Of a DNA stretch of 64,000 bases, positions 34,581 to 43,814 are shown piece by piece. Positions within the stretch are counted from its first letter, which is position 1. Each line of letters opens with the position of its first letter. A program made the position numbers and the translations under genes. Source of the DNA: Alphaproteobacteria bacterium (lineage in GTDB: Bacteria; Pseudomonadota; Alphaproteobacteria; Sphingomonadales; Sphingomonadaceae); the NCBI GenBank assembly GCA_003241875.1, contig QBLU01000010.1, positions 1 to 64,000 on the forward strand, written 5' to 3'. The notes below the pieces were generated by a model. That model saw only the letters and a program-made list of their open reading frames with translations. It searched no databases and had not been told where the DNA came from.

Positions 34581-35939
34581 GTGGCCAGTGGCGACGTCCT
34601 GCCAGGTGTTGCCGTGCCGACCGCGGGCGTGCGTGGCAGCGCTTATACCTGGTACGTCGCCGGCTTCCTGACCGCGCTCGCCACCCTGTCGATCGTCGAT
34701 CGGCAGATCCTCGCGCTGATGATCGGGCCGGTGAAGCGCGATCTCGGCGTCAGCGACACGATGATGGGGCTGCTCGGCGGGCTGGCGTTCACGCTGTTCT
34801 ACACGCTGCTGACGCTGCCGATGGCGCATCTGGCCGACAAGGGGTCGCGGCGGCGGATCATCGCCTGCGGTGTTCTGTTCTGGAGCGTGGCGACGGTCGC
34901 CTGCGGACTGGCCGGGCGCTACAACGAGCTGTTCTTTGCCCGCATGTGCGTCGGCATCGGCGAGGCGACGCTGACACCCGCCGCGGTCTCGATGATGTCG
35001 GACACCTTCGACCGGGCGCGGCTGCCGCTGGCGCTCGGCATCTTTTCGGCGGCGCCGTTCATCGGCGTAGGCTTGGCGAATATCCTCGGCGGCAGCGTCG
35101 TCCAGCAGCTGGAGGCGATGCCGGCCGTCGTGCTGCCGCTGCTTGGGCAGGTGCGGTCGTGGCAGGCGATGTTCATCATCGTCGGGCTGCCCGGCGTGCT
35201 GTTCGCGCTGCTGATGACGACGATCCGCGAGCCGGTGCGGCGCGGCGTTGCTGCCATCGATGCGCCGGCCATCGATTTTCGCGGCATGATGCGCTTTTTC
35301 GCCGGCCGCCGCCGGTTCCTGACGCTGCATTTCATCGCCTATACGGCGCTGGCGATGCAGGGCTGGGCGGTGTTCTACTGGCTGGTCGAGTTCTTCATCC
35401 GCGAACATGGCGCGACGCGGGCGCAGGTCGGCGTCACCTATGGCATCATCGCGCTGGTGTTCGGCACCACCGGCAGCGTCGTCGCAGGACTGTTGTCGGC
35501 GCGGATGATGCGGTCCGGGCGGCGCGAGGCGACGCTGCAGCTGGTGCTGGCGGCGTCCTTGCTGCTGATTCCGGTCGGCATCGCGGCGCCGCTGGTCGAT
35601 GGCTATTGGCCGGCGATGGCGCTGTTCGCGGTCGCCACCTTCTTCATGGGTTGGCCGACGGGGCTGGGCACCGCGGCGCTGCAGTTCATCGTGCCCAACG
35701 AGCTGCGCGGGCGCATCATCGCCTTCTACCTCGTCGTCGTGAACTTCCTCAGCTACGCGCTCGGGCCGCTGCTCGGCGGGTTGGTCAGCGACCAGGTGTT
35801 CGGCGGGGAATCGCTCGGCGCGACCCTCGCGCTGATGGCGGCGGTCAATTATCCCATCGGCGCGCTGTGCGTGTGGCTCAGCCTGCCGCATTTCCGCAGC
35901 GCGCTGACCATGGCGGAAAGCTGGCAACACCGGACATGA
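34581..35939 (+). CDS. Major facilitator superfamily transporter
   Basis: A 452-residue MFS permease with about 12 hydrophobic segments. The family loop motif appears as MAHLADKGSRRRIIACG (GxLaDrxGrr type), and motif-like RMCVGIGEATLTPAAVSMMSDTF matches spinster/glycerol-phosphate-like and aromatic compound transporters. The start is a GTG at 34581, 4 bp after the hydratase stop, with GAGG in front. It probably imports or exports an intermediate of the pathway (inference). Its stop overlaps the acyl-CoA ligase start (ATGA). Confidence 0.9.
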   Translation: MASGDVLPGVAVPTAGVRGSAYTWYVAGFLTALATLSIVDRQILALMIGPVKRDLGVSDTMMGLLGGLAFTLFYTLLTLPMAHLADKGSRRRIIACGVLFWSVATVACGLAGRYNELFFARMCVGIGEATLTPAAVSMMSDTFDRARLPLALGIFSAAPFIGVGLANILGGSVVQQLEAMPAVVLPLLGQVRSWQAMFIIVGLPGVLFALLMTTIREPVRRGVAAIDAPAIDFRGMMRFFAGRRRFLTLHFIAYTALAMQGWAVFYWLVEFFIREHGATRAQVGVTYGIIALVFGTTGSVVAGLLSARMMRSGRREATLQLVLAASLLLIPVGIAAPLVDGYWPAMALFAVATFFMGWPTGLGTAALQFIVPNELRGRIIAFYLVVVNFLSYALGPLLGGLVSDQVFGGESLGATLALMAAVNYPIGALCVWLSLPHFRSALTMAESWQHRT

Positions 35940-37447
35940 CCGAAACGCCCTCCTTTGCACTGGTCGACGATCGCCAGCAGCTCGACTGGCCCGATCTCGA
36001 TGCGGTAGTCGTGCGCGGCACCAATGCGCTGCTGGCGGCGCAGCCGGGGGCGCGGGTGGCGGTGTTCGCCCAGAATGCCGTCGAGACCGTGCTGGCCTAT
36101 CTCTGTGCCCTCCACGCCGGCATTGCCAGTGTGCCGGTCAACTTCCACCTGACCGCCGAGGAACTGGCCTATATCCTGACGGACAGCGGCGCCGGCATCC
36201 TGTTCGTCGGGCCGGAGACGGCCGCCACGGGCGTGAAAGCCGCGGAAATTGCCGGGCTGAAGCGCGTCATCGGCTGGCGCTGCGAGGGTGTTGCCGGGGT
36301 CGAATCCTGGGAGGATTGGTTGGCCGCGGCGAGGACCGCGCCGCCGCCGACCGACATGCCGGCGCGGCCGCACCTCCATTACACCTCGGGCACCACCGGC
36401 CGGCCGAAGGGCGCAGAGACGCCGCCCAACATGTTTCCGCGAGTCGGCAGCGTCGGTGCGCTGCTGGAGGCGCTCCAGGGCGCCGTGGCGGCGGGTGTGC
36501 CGGGGCCGGCGATCCTCGTCGGGCCGCTGTACCATACCGGGCCGCTGGGCTCGGTGCGTCAACTCGCCGGCGGGCGGCCGCTGGTCGTCATCCCGAAATT
36601 CGATGCCGAGGCCATCCTGGTCGCCATCGACCGCTGGAAAGTCGCGACATCGGTGATGGTACCGACGCATTTTCAGCGGCTGCTGGCGCTGCCGGCGGAG
36701 GTTCGCGCCCGCTATGACATGTCGAGCCTGAGGCTCGTGTCCCACACCGGCGCGGCCTGCCCGATGGAGGCCAAGCGGGCGATGATCGATTGGTGGGGGC
36801 CAGTGCTGACCGAGGCCTATGGCGCCACCGAGGCCGGCACCACCAACATGATCAATTCGGTCGAATGGCTGGCCAAGCCGGGGTCGGTGGGCAAGGCGGT
36901 GCCACCGTTCGAAATGGTGGTGATCGGCGAGGACGGCGGCCGTCGCGGGGCGGGCGAGATCGGGCAATTGTATTTCCGCGACCCGACCGGCCGCGGCATC
37001 GTCTATCACAACGACCCCGAAAAGACCGCGGCGGCGCATATCGAACCGGGAGTCTTCACCCTGGGCGAGGTCGGTTACGTCGACGCCGACGGCTATGTCT
37101 TCATCACCGACCGGGTGTCGGACATGATCGTGTCGGGCGGCGTCAACATCTACCCGGCGGAGATTGAACAGGTGCTGATCGGCCATCCCGATATCGAGGA
37201 TGTCGCCGTCATCGGCGTACCCGATACCGAAATGGGCGAGGCGGTGAAGGCGCTGGTCGTGGCGAAGCCCGGCACGGCCCCCGATGCCGCCGCCATCGCC
37301 CGCTACGCCCGCGAGCGCATGGCCGGCTACAAGGCGCCGCGGTCGTACGACATCGTCGCCGACATCGGCCGCAACGCCATGGGCAAGGTCAACAAGCGCG
37401 AATTGCGCAAGCCCTATTGGCCGTCGGACCGCACCATCGGGGGCTAG
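35936..37447 (+). CDS. AMP-forming acyl-CoA ligase
   Basis: A 503-residue adenylate-forming enzyme that activates a carboxylic acid to its CoA thioester. Motifs in order: P-loop YTSGTTGRPKGAE (about 145), LTEAYGATEAGTT (about 300), FITDRVSDMIVSGGVNIYPAEIE (about 385-410) and the catalytic lysine in GKVNKRELRKPYW. The ATP/acyl-binding features are complete. It overlaps the MFS gene stop and starts the CoA-dependent part of this operon. The acid is unknown; the small size and its neighbours suggest an aromatic or cyclic acid rather than a long-chain fatty acid (inference). Confidence 0.92.
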   Translation: MTETPSFALVDDRQQLDWPDLDAVVVRGTNALLAAQPGARVAVFAQNAVETVLAYLCALHAGIASVPVNFHLTAEELAYILTDSGAGILFVGPETAATGVKAAEIAGLKRVIGWRCEGVAGVESWEDWLAAARTAPPPTDMPARPHLHYTSGTTGRPKGAETPPNMFPRVGSVGALLEALQGAVAAGVPGPAILVGPLYHTGPLGSVRQLAGGRPLVVIPKFDAEAILVAIDRWKVATSVMVPTHFQRLLALPAEVRARYDMSSLRLVSHTGAACPMEAKRAMIDWWGPVLTEAYGATEAGTTNMINSVEWLAKPGSVGKAVPPFEMVVIGEDGGRRGAGEIGQLYFRDPTGRGIVYHNDPEKTAAAHIEPGVFTLGEVGYVDADGYVFITDRVSDMIVSGGVNIYPAEIEQVLIGHPDIEDVAVIGVPDTEMGEAVKALVVAKPGTAPDAAAIARYARERMAGYKAPRSYDIVADIGRNAMGKVNKRELRKPYWPSDRTIGG

Positions 37448-37486
37448 GCATGGCGCCGGATAAGAACAACAGCTTGGGAGAGTGAA

Positions 37487-38281
37487 ATGCAACTGGATGG
37501 CAAGCGCGCGGTGGTCATCGGAGCCGCCGGCAACAACAACATGGGTCAGGTCATCGCCGACCGGCTGGTCGCCGAGGGTGCGCGCGTCGTCGTGTCGGGC
37601 CGCAAGGCGGAGTTTCTCGACAGCTTCGTCGCGGCCCACTCCGGCAAGGCCTTTGCCAAGACCTGCGACATCACCGACAAGGCGCAGACCGATGCGCTGG
37701 CGGCGTTCGCGAGCGAACAGATGGGCGGGGTCGACATCGCCATCAATGCCACCGGCTGGGGGCTGCTGAAGCCGTTCCTGGAGACAACGCCGGAGGAAAT
37801 CCAGCAGATCAGCGACCTGCAGTTCAAGGGGCCGTTCCTGTTCTTCCAGTCGATGATCGAGGCAATGAAGGACGGCGGCTCGCTGATCCAGATCTCGTCG
37901 GCGACGGCAACGATCATGCTCAACGACCATGCCGCCTACATGGGCACCAAGGCCGGCACCGACCATGTCATGCGCTGCATCGCCAACGAGTTCGGGGAGC
38001 GGGGCATTCGCGCCAATTCGATCTCGCCGGGGCTGACCGATACCCCGATGACGGCGGCGGGCATGGCCACGCCCGGCCTGCACGAGGCGTTCCTGCCGGC
38101 CTATCCGTTGGGGCGCATCGGCACGTCGGAGGATATCGCCGCGGCGGCCGTGTTCCTCTCGTCGGACCAGTGTTTCATGACCGGGCAGAATCTGCAGGTC
38201 AACGGCGGGCTGACGCTGCGCCGCAACCCCTGGAAGCACGAGATTACCGCCGCCGTCATGGCGGCGATGGCGGCGCAGTGA
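37487..38281 (+). CDS. Short-chain dehydrogenase/reductase with variant glycine motif
   Basis: A 264-residue SDR. The cofactor motif is GAAGNNNMGQVIA, a variant like that of enoyl-ACP-reductase-type SDRs, and VVVSGRKAEF follows the second strand. The catalytic residues are Ser in QISSATATI and Tyr-x3-Lys in AAYMGTKAGT, so the site is complete. GTNMTG-like end QCFMTGQNLQVNGG matches the family. GGGAGAGTG precedes the ATG. Its stop overlaps the GTG start of the VOC gene, so both are translated together. Confidence 0.88.
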   Translation: MQLDGKRAVVIGAAGNNNMGQVIADRLVAEGARVVVSGRKAEFLDSFVAAHSGKAFAKTCDITDKAQTDALAAFASEQMGGVDIAINATGWGLLKPFLETTPEEIQQISDLQFKGPFLFFQSMIEAMKDGGSLIQISSATATIMLNDHAAYMGTKAGTDHVMRCIANEFGERGIRANSISPGLTDTPMTAAGMATPGLHEAFLPAYPLGRIGTSEDIAAAAVFLSSDQCFMTGQNLQVNGGLTLRRNPWKHEITAAVMAAMAAQ

Positions 38282-38832
38282 GCAGCCCCGCCGCAAGCCC
38301 TGCCGCGACCCTTGCCGCCTTGGGCCCGGTCATGCAGCTGTCCTACTGCCCGGCGGACTATGACGCCGCGCTGGCGCACTGGCTGCGGCTGGGGGCGGGG
38401 CCGTTCTTCGAGATCCCGCATGTGCAGCTCGACAATGTGCAATTCCGCGGGGCACCCTCGGCAATCGATTTCTCGATGGCGCTCGGCTACTTCGGCGACA
38501 TCCAGATCGAGCTGATTCGCCAACACAATGACGCGCCGTCGATGTACACCGAATGGCGCGCGGCGGGCCATGAGGGCCTGCAGCACATGTGCGTGCTCGT
38601 CGACAATATCGCCGACGCGCGGTCGCGGGTGGCCGCTGCCGGCGCGACGGTGGTGCAGGAGGGTGATCTGCCCGGCGGCGCCGGCGCGGTCATCTATGTC
38701 GATACCGGCGGCGGGCCGGGGACGGTCATCGAATATCTGCAGATCGGCGAGGCCGGGCGTGCCGGTTTTGCCATGATGCACGCGGCGCACCGGGACTGGG
38801 ATGGCAGCGAGCCTATCAGGGGTCGCAGCTGA
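38278..38832 (+). CDS. VOC-superfamily protein (paralogue of the protein at 19.6 kb)
   Basis: A 184-residue glyoxalase-fold protein with two modules. Candidate metal ligands are in IQIELIRQHN (Glu), GLQHMCVLVD (His) and GTVIEYLQIG (Glu). It follows the same pattern as the VOC protein encoded at 19566-20111, for example GPFFEIPHVQ versus GPFVGGGIGE and GYFGDIQIELIRQ versus VQSGDLNIELVQI. The start is a GTG at 38278 inside the SDR stop (GTGA). Function could be epimerisation of a CoA thioester or ring-opening, as in its superfamily; I cannot narrow it down. Confidence 0.82.
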   Translation: MSSPAASPAATLAALGPVMQLSYCPADYDAALAHWLRLGAGPFFEIPHVQLDNVQFRGAPSAIDFSMALGYFGDIQIELIRQHNDAPSMYTEWRAAGHEGLQHMCVLVDNIADARSRVAAAGATVVQEGDLPGGAGAVIYVDTGGGPGTVIEYLQIGEAGRAGFAMMHAAHRDWDGSEPIRGRS

Positions 38833-38883
38833 CGTCGGCGCGATCGGGCGCTCCAATACGCAATCTAACCTTGGGAGACTGAC

Positions 38884-39639
38884 ATGGATCTGCAACTGAC
38901 GGGCAAGAAGGTCATTCTGACCGGCGGCAGCCGTGGCCTCGGCCGCGCCGCGCTGGAGCTGTTCGCGGCAGAGGGCGCCGATGTGGCGTTCTTCTCGCGC
39001 AATGCTGAGCAGGTGGCGGAAACGAAGGCCGCGCTCGAAAAGCACGGCAACAAAGTCATCGGCGATGTCTTCGACATGGCCGAGGAAGGCTATGTGCAGT
39101 GGCTGGAGAAGACTGCCGAAGCCTTGGGCGGGGTCGATATCTTCGTCCACAACGTCAGCTCGTCGGGTGCCGGCGGCACCGGCGACTGGGACATGACCTA
39201 TCGCTATGACATTCGCGGGGCCGTCGATGGCTGCACGGCGCTGCAACCCTGGCTGGAAAAGTCTTCGGCGCCATCGGTGATCCTGATGTCGAGCACCGCG
39301 GCGGTGGAGACGTTCATCCAGCCGGCGGCGTTCAACGCGCTGAAGGCCGCGCTGATCACCTATGGCAAGCAGCTGAGCCAAGCCTGGGGACCCAAGGGCA
39401 TCCGCGTCAACGTCGTGTCGCCGGGGCCAATCGTGTTCCCGGGCGGCAACTGGTCGAAGATCAAGGAGGCCATGCCCGATTTCTACACGGGCACCGAGAA
39501 GCAGATGGCCATGGGGCGGTTCGGCAATGCCGAGGAAGTCGCCCGCACGGTGGTGTTCCTGTCGAGTCCGGCGTCTTCGTACACGACCGGCACCAACGTG
39601 ATCATCGACGGCGGCTACACCAAGCGCGTGCAGTTCTAG
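38884..39639 (+). CDS. SDR-fold protein with the catalytic Tyr replaced by Phe
   Basis: A 251-residue SDR with the cofactor motif TGGSRGLGRA and NAG-equivalent HNVSSSG. At the active site the usual Tyr-x3-Lys reads PAAFNALKAAL, so position 150 is Phe while Lys154 is kept, and the Ser region reads LMSSTAAVE. In the SDR family the Tyr is the proton donor/acceptor; a Phe suggests a different reaction or a non-catalytic role. The rest (NVVSPGPIVFPGGNW, TTGTNVIIDGG) is normal, so this does not look like a decayed gene. TTGGGAGA precedes the ATG. It lies between the VOC and second MFS genes. Confidence 0.87.
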   Translation: MDLQLTGKKVILTGGSRGLGRAALELFAAEGADVAFFSRNAEQVAETKAALEKHGNKVIGDVFDMAEEGYVQWLEKTAEALGGVDIFVHNVSSSGAGGTGDWDMTYRYDIRGAVDGCTALQPWLEKSSAPSVILMSSTAAVETFIQPAAFNALKAALITYGKQLSQAWGPKGIRVNVVSPGPIVFPGGNWSKIKEAMPDFYTGTEKQMAMGRFGNAEEVARTVVFLSSPASSYTTGTNVIIDGGYTKRVQF

Positions 39640-39679
39640 CGTACCGGCAGCCCCCGGCTGCCCTTTAGGAGGCCGAACG

Positions 39680-41065
39680 ATGGCCAGCCCCGGACTGCGA
39701 CCGGCCTTCGTGCCCGTCGTCACGCTGATGGCGCTTTCCAAGGTTGTGCTGACGACCGATTTTTCGATCGTCAGCATCGCCTTGCCATCGATCGGCCGCG
39801 ACTTGGGCGTGGCGCCGTCGCTGCTGTCATGGGTCATCGTCGCCAGTTCGCTGGCGGTGGCCGGGCTGTTGCTGGTCGGTGGCCGGCTGGTCGATCGCTT
39901 CGGCCACCGCAACACCCTGATCATCGGTCTGGCGGTGTTCGGCACGGCATCGGCGGTGGCGGGGCTGGCGCCGAGCATCTGGTGGCTGCTGGCAGCGCGC
40001 GGCGTGCAGGGCGCGGCGGTGGCGCTGGTGTCGCCGGCGGCGTTCGCGCTGATCCCGGCGTTCATCGACGAAGGCCCGTTGCGGCACAAGGCGCTGGGGG
40101 TGTTCGGAATCACCCAGGGCGTGTCGCTGATCCTGGGGTTGCTGCTGGGGGGTGGCATCGTGTCGGCGCTGGGCTGGCGCGGGGTGTTCTTCATCAACCT
40201 GCCGCTGATCGCGGTGGCGCTGTGGCTGGCCTGGCGATACCTGCCGCGCCACGTCCGGCCGGCGCCGCAGGCGATCGACTATGGCGGCGCGGCGACCATC
40301 ACGCTGGCCATCGTCATGCTGGTGACGAGCATCTCGTCGCTGGGCGCGCTGGGCCTGCTGGCGCCGCGCACGCTGGCGCTGATGGCCGGCGCGGTGGTGA
40401 TGTTCGGGGCCTTTGCCCTTATCGAGCGCCGCGTGCCGGCGCCGCTGATGCCGCCGGCGCTGTTCCACCGCCCGGGTTTCATGCCGGCGGCGGCGATCAG
40501 CCTGTTGTTCATGGTTGGCGTCGGCGGGCTGATGGTGCTGATCCAGGTCTATATGCAGCGCGTGCTCGGCCTGCCGCCGGCGCGGGCGGGGCTGGGGACG
40601 ATGCCCTATGCCGCGGCGGTGATCATCGCCGGCAATGTTGCGCCGCGCCTGCTGGGGCGGTTCAGCACCGGGGAAATCGTCATCGGGGCGGCACTAGTCA
40701 ACCTTACGGGGCTGATGGTGCTCGCCGGCATGGCGGGGCAGGGCTATTGGCTGAGCGTCGCGCCCGGTCTCGTCATCTGCGGGCTGGCCAGTGTCAGCGC
40801 CTATATCGCGCTGATGGGGGCCGCCACGGGCGCGTTGCAGCCCGCCGAGCAGGGTGTCGGCACGGCATTGCTGTTCGTCTGCCAGCAACTCGGCACGGCG
40901 ATGGGGGCGTCGATCGGCATGATGCTCATCGATCGCGGCGACGGCACCGTGGCCGCCGGTGATTTCCGGCTGGCCTTTGCGGCGCTGGGTGGGGCGCTGG
41001 CGCTGGCGCTGGTCATCGCGGTGACACGGCTGCGGTCGCGGCGAGCGGCCGCCCCGGCCGAATAG
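39680..41065 (+). CDS. MFS transporter, DHA2 (14-helix) type
   Basis: A 461-residue permease with many hydrophobic segments, consistent with about 14 helices of the DHA2 (EmrB/QacA) family. Motifs: VSIALPSIGRDLGVAPS near the start, LVGGRLVDRFGHRNTLIIG (motif A) and ARGVQGAAVALVSPAAFALI (motif B/C region). DHA2 members are drug or metabolite exporters, so it may expel toxic intermediates (inference). AGGAGG lies before the ATG. It is the last gene of the plus-strand operon and converges on the TonB receptor gene, with a hairpin between them. Confidence 0.9.
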   Translation: MASPGLRPAFVPVVTLMALSKVVLTTDFSIVSIALPSIGRDLGVAPSLLSWVIVASSLAVAGLLLVGGRLVDRFGHRNTLIIGLAVFGTASAVAGLAPSIWWLLAARGVQGAAVALVSPAAFALIPAFIDEGPLRHKALGVFGITQGVSLILGLLLGGGIVSALGWRGVFFINLPLIAVALWLAWRYLPRHVRPAPQAIDYGGAATITLAIVMLVTSISSLGALGLLAPRTLALMAGAVVMFGAFALIERRVPAPLMPPALFHRPGFMPAAAISLLFMVGVGGLMVLIQVYMQRVLGLPPARAGLGTMPYAAAVIIAGNVAPRLLGRFSTGEIVIGAALVNLTGLMVLAGMAGQGYWLSVAPGLVICGLASVSAYIALMGAATGALQPAEQGVGTALLFVCQQLGTAMGASIGMMLIDRGDGTVAAGDFRLAFAALGGALALALVIAVTRLRSRRAAAPAE

Positions 41066-41081
41066 CGGCGGTATTCAGCCC

Positions 41082-41116
41082 AAAAAAATGTCATCCCGGC
41101 GGGTGCCGGGATGACA
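41082..41116 (-). terminator. Rho-independent terminator of the minus-strand TonB/Rieske operon
   Basis: TGTCATCCCGGC (41089-41100), four-base loop, then exact complement GCCGGGATGACA (41105-41116). Read on the minus strand, the 12-bp GC-rich stem is followed directly by seven T (41088-41082). This is a textbook intrinsic terminator 40 bp after the TonB receptor stop. On the plus strand there is no T-run after the stem. Confidence 0.85.
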
Positions 41117-41155
41117 GTCGGGGGTGGATCTGGTCGGTCCGCCCCGGGGAAGCTG

Positions 41156-43693
41156 CTAATATTTGAAGCTGACCGTGGCGCCGAAGGTGCGCGGCGGGGT
41201 CGGATAGGCAAAGATGAACAGCGGCGCGACATAGGTGGCGGCAAGCCGGCCGACGTCGTCGTTGAGGTTGCGGCCCCAGGCGATGATCTTGAAGCGGTCG
41301 CGGGCGTCGGTCCAGGTCACCGACGCATCGACCATGGTCAGCGGCTTGCGATCGGTGAACGGGTTGTTCTGGACCTGGGTTTCCAGCGTCGAGGTATGGT
41401 TGACGCTGGTGTCCAGACTCAGCGAGCCGCTGCCCATCACATGGGTATAGCGCGCGCCCAATTGCCCGCTGAACCTGGGGGCGCGGGTCAGTTTCAGGTT
41501 CGAATTGTCGGTGGCGATCAGCGCCAGGCCCGGCGAAACGATCTGGGCGATGCCGCCGCATGTCGACACAGGGGTGCCGACAAAGGCGCCGGGGCCGTCG
41601 AGATCGGCGCAGAACTCCTTGTACCTGGCATCGAGATAGCCGGCGTTGCCATAGATGTTGAAGCCGTCGGCCGGAATCAGGGTGAATTCGGCCTCGACAC
41701 CGCGGATGCGGGCGCCGGCGGCGTTCGACGTATAGGTTTCCGCCGAGGCGCTGTTGAACGGATTTACCCGGATGACGCTCTGCTGGAGGTCCTTGTATTC
41801 CGCCCAGAAGGCCGTGAGGTTGAGGCGCAGGCGCTTGTCGAACAATTCGCCCTTGAAGCCGACCTCGAAGTTGTCGACCTGTTCGTCGTTGTAGGGCGTC
41901 TGGAAGGTGGCGCAGCTCTGGGCGTTGACATTGAGTCCGCCCGATTTGAAGGCCCGCTGCCACTGGGCATAGACCATGATGTCGTCATTGGGCTTGTAGT
42001 CGATGCCGAGGCTTGGGGACCAGTTCTTCGATGATGTCATCGCTTCGCCGCAGCTGTTGCGGAAGGTGACGCTGGCGTTGACGGTATCGAAGTCCTTGGC
42101 GATGCCGGCGTTGCCCGGCGGGCCGACGATCTGTTGCAGCGGGAAGTTGTAGGCGCGCTTCTTTTCATAGGAGTAACGCAGCGCCGCAGTGAGCCGGACC
42201 GTGTCGGTGAGCTTGTAATTGACCTGCGCGAACGGCGAAATCGTGTGGCGCCGCTGGCCGTTGAACTGCAGGTTGTTGTTGGCGGAGCGGCCGTCGATCG
42301 GGAACTGGAACAGCGGCACCGGCGCCAGCGGCGGCGTGGCGGCAGGATCGCCCGGGTTGCCGAAGCCCAGTTGCAGGCGCTGGTACAGGTCGAACTGGTC
42401 CTTGAGCCAGAACAGCCCGGCGGTGACCTGCAGCCGGTCGTCGAGGAAGTCGTGCTGGTAGCGCGTCTCGGCCTGCAGGCTGTGGTATTTTTCCAGCCGG
42501 TCGGACGAGAACAGGTCGACCAGCTCGCCATCGGTGTCGGTCAGGATGGTGGATGCCTGGGTCTTGTAGTCGACGACCGTGAACCAGGTGCCGCCGCCGA
42601 CCTGCACCGTCAGGTCGGCGAGCAGGTCCCAATCGTCGATGTCATAGCGGTTGCCATAGCTGGAACCGGTCAGGAACGGGTCGGTGCCGTCACCCCCGAT
42701 GCCAAGGCTGTGGTCGCCGAACGGGTCGCGGCCGGGGAAGCCGAGCGCACCGAAGACGCTGTTGGGCAGGCGCTGGTTGATCGTCGGGGAGCCGTCGTTG
42801 CGGGCTTCGGTGCGGCTGACGATGAAATTCGCCTCGACGGTGTCGGTCGGCGTGAACTTCAGGATGCCGCGATAGGCGTTCTTGCTCTCGCCGCCGATCG
42901 ACTGGCCGATGACCGGGCCGAGCTGGCGGCCGACAAGCGCCGCCTGGTCGCTGATGCTGATCGACGGGGATGGGTTGCCGATGGTGGAAAAGCCTTCGAA
43001 ACCGCGGTGCATGGCGGTGACGCGTGCCACCAGGATGCCGGGCAGCAGCGGGATATCGACCCCGGCGCTGAAGTCGCGGCGGCCGTAGTTGCCGACGGTG
43101 ATCTCGCCATTGGCGGAAAACTCGTCGCCGGGGCGGCGCGAGCGGATCGAGATGGCGCCGGCAAAGGCGTTGCGGCCGTACAAGGCGCCCTGCGGGCCGC
43201 GCAGGATCTCGACCTGCTCGACGTCGAACATGTCGCCGAGGCCGACGGCGTTGCGGGATTGATAGGCGCCGTCGATGTAGAGCGCGACGCGCGGGTCGTC
43301 GTGGGACTCGACGCCGGCCTGGCCGATGCCGCGGATGGCGAAGGCGGATGCCGACAGGAACAGCCCGACGGGCTCCAGCCGGATGTTCGGCACCGAATTC
43401 GACAGCGCGATGAGGTTGGTCGCGGCCTTTTCCCCCAGCACGCGCTGGTCGAAGGCGCTGACCGCCAGCGGCACATCCTGCAGGCGTTCGGCGCGGCGGC
43501 GGGCGGTGACGACGATTTCGGAGATGCCCTCGGGGTCGGTCTCGGCGCTGGCGTCGGCGGTGACGGCCGGGGCCGAGGTCGTGGCCGGAGCCGGCGGCGC
43601 CGGCGGGGCCGTCTGGGCGGCGGCGATGGCCGACCAGGAGGACGCAATCAGGCCGATGGCGATGTGTTTCCGGCGCATTTCAAGCAGAAGCAT
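41156..43693 (-). CDS. TonB-dependent outer-membrane receptor
   Basis: An 845-residue receptor. Signal peptide within MLLLEMRRKHIAIGLIASSWSAIAAA, then a proline/alanine linker, TonB box-like EIVVTARRRAERL, plug domain (PNIRLEPVGLFLSASAFAIRG, ILRGPQGALYGRNAFAG) and a long barrel ending FGATVSFKY. It is larger than the receptor at 20117-22375, mainly through extended barrel loops. The ATG at 43693 has GGGGAGA upstream; a second Met at residue 6 is possible. It is the last gene of the minus-strand operon that encodes two Rieske enzymes and a ferredoxin, suggesting import of their substrate (inference). A strong terminator follows. Confidence 0.93.
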   Translation of the reverse strand: MLLLEMRRKHIAIGLIASSWSAIAAAQTAPPAPPAPATTSAPAVTADASAETDPEGISEIVVTARRRAERLQDVPLAVSAFDQRVLGEKAATNLIALSNSVPNIRLEPVGLFLSASAFAIRGIGQAGVESHDDPRVALYIDGAYQSRNAVGLGDMFDVEQVEILRGPQGALYGRNAFAGAISIRSRRPGDEFSANGEITVGNYGRRDFSAGVDIPLLPGILVARVTAMHRGFEGFSTIGNPSPSISISDQAALVGRQLGPVIGQSIGGESKNAYRGILKFTPTDTVEANFIVSRTEARNDGSPTINQRLPNSVFGALGFPGRDPFGDHSLGIGGDGTDPFLTGSSYGNRYDIDDWDLLADLTVQVGGGTWFTVVDYKTQASTILTDTDGELVDLFSSDRLEKYHSLQAETRYQHDFLDDRLQVTAGLFWLKDQFDLYQRLQLGFGNPGDPAATPPLAPVPLFQFPIDGRSANNNLQFNGQRRHTISPFAQVNYKLTDTVRLTAALRYSYEKKRAYNFPLQQIVGPPGNAGIAKDFDTVNASVTFRNSCGEAMTSSKNWSPSLGIDYKPNDDIMVYAQWQRAFKSGGLNVNAQSCATFQTPYNDEQVDNFEVGFKGELFDKRLRLNLTAFWAEYKDLQQSVIRVNPFNSASAETYTSNAAGARIRGVEAEFTLIPADGFNIYGNAGYLDARYKEFCADLDGPGAFVGTPVSTCGGIAQIVSPGLALIATDNSNLKLTRAPRFSGQLGARYTHVMGSGSLSLDTSVNHTSTLETQVQNNPFTDRKPLTMVDASVTWTDARDRFKIIAWGRNLNDDVGRLAATYVAPLFIFAYPTPPRTFGATVSFKY

Positions 43694-43814
43694 GGTCGTC
43701 TCCCCATGGTGACGCGGGTATTCCCGCGCTGCCGCGACATGCGGCGTCGTTCCGGCTTTGCGCCGGTTGTGGTCTTGGCTTGGCTGGCGGCGCGCCGGAA
43801 CGCCGCCGGGGTCG

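Noticed and set aside
35849-38296. 815-codon minus-strand open frame
   Set aside because: Antisense to the acyl-CoA ligase and SDR genes, whose motifs are complete on the plus strand.
38101-40197. 698-codon minus-strand open frame
   Set aside because: Antisense to VOC, SDR and MFS genes; no recognisable protein.
41089-41116. Hairpin considered as terminator of the plus-strand MFS operon
   Set aside because: On the plus strand the stem is not followed by T; the T-run lies on the minus-strand side, so it is assigned to the TonB receptor operon.
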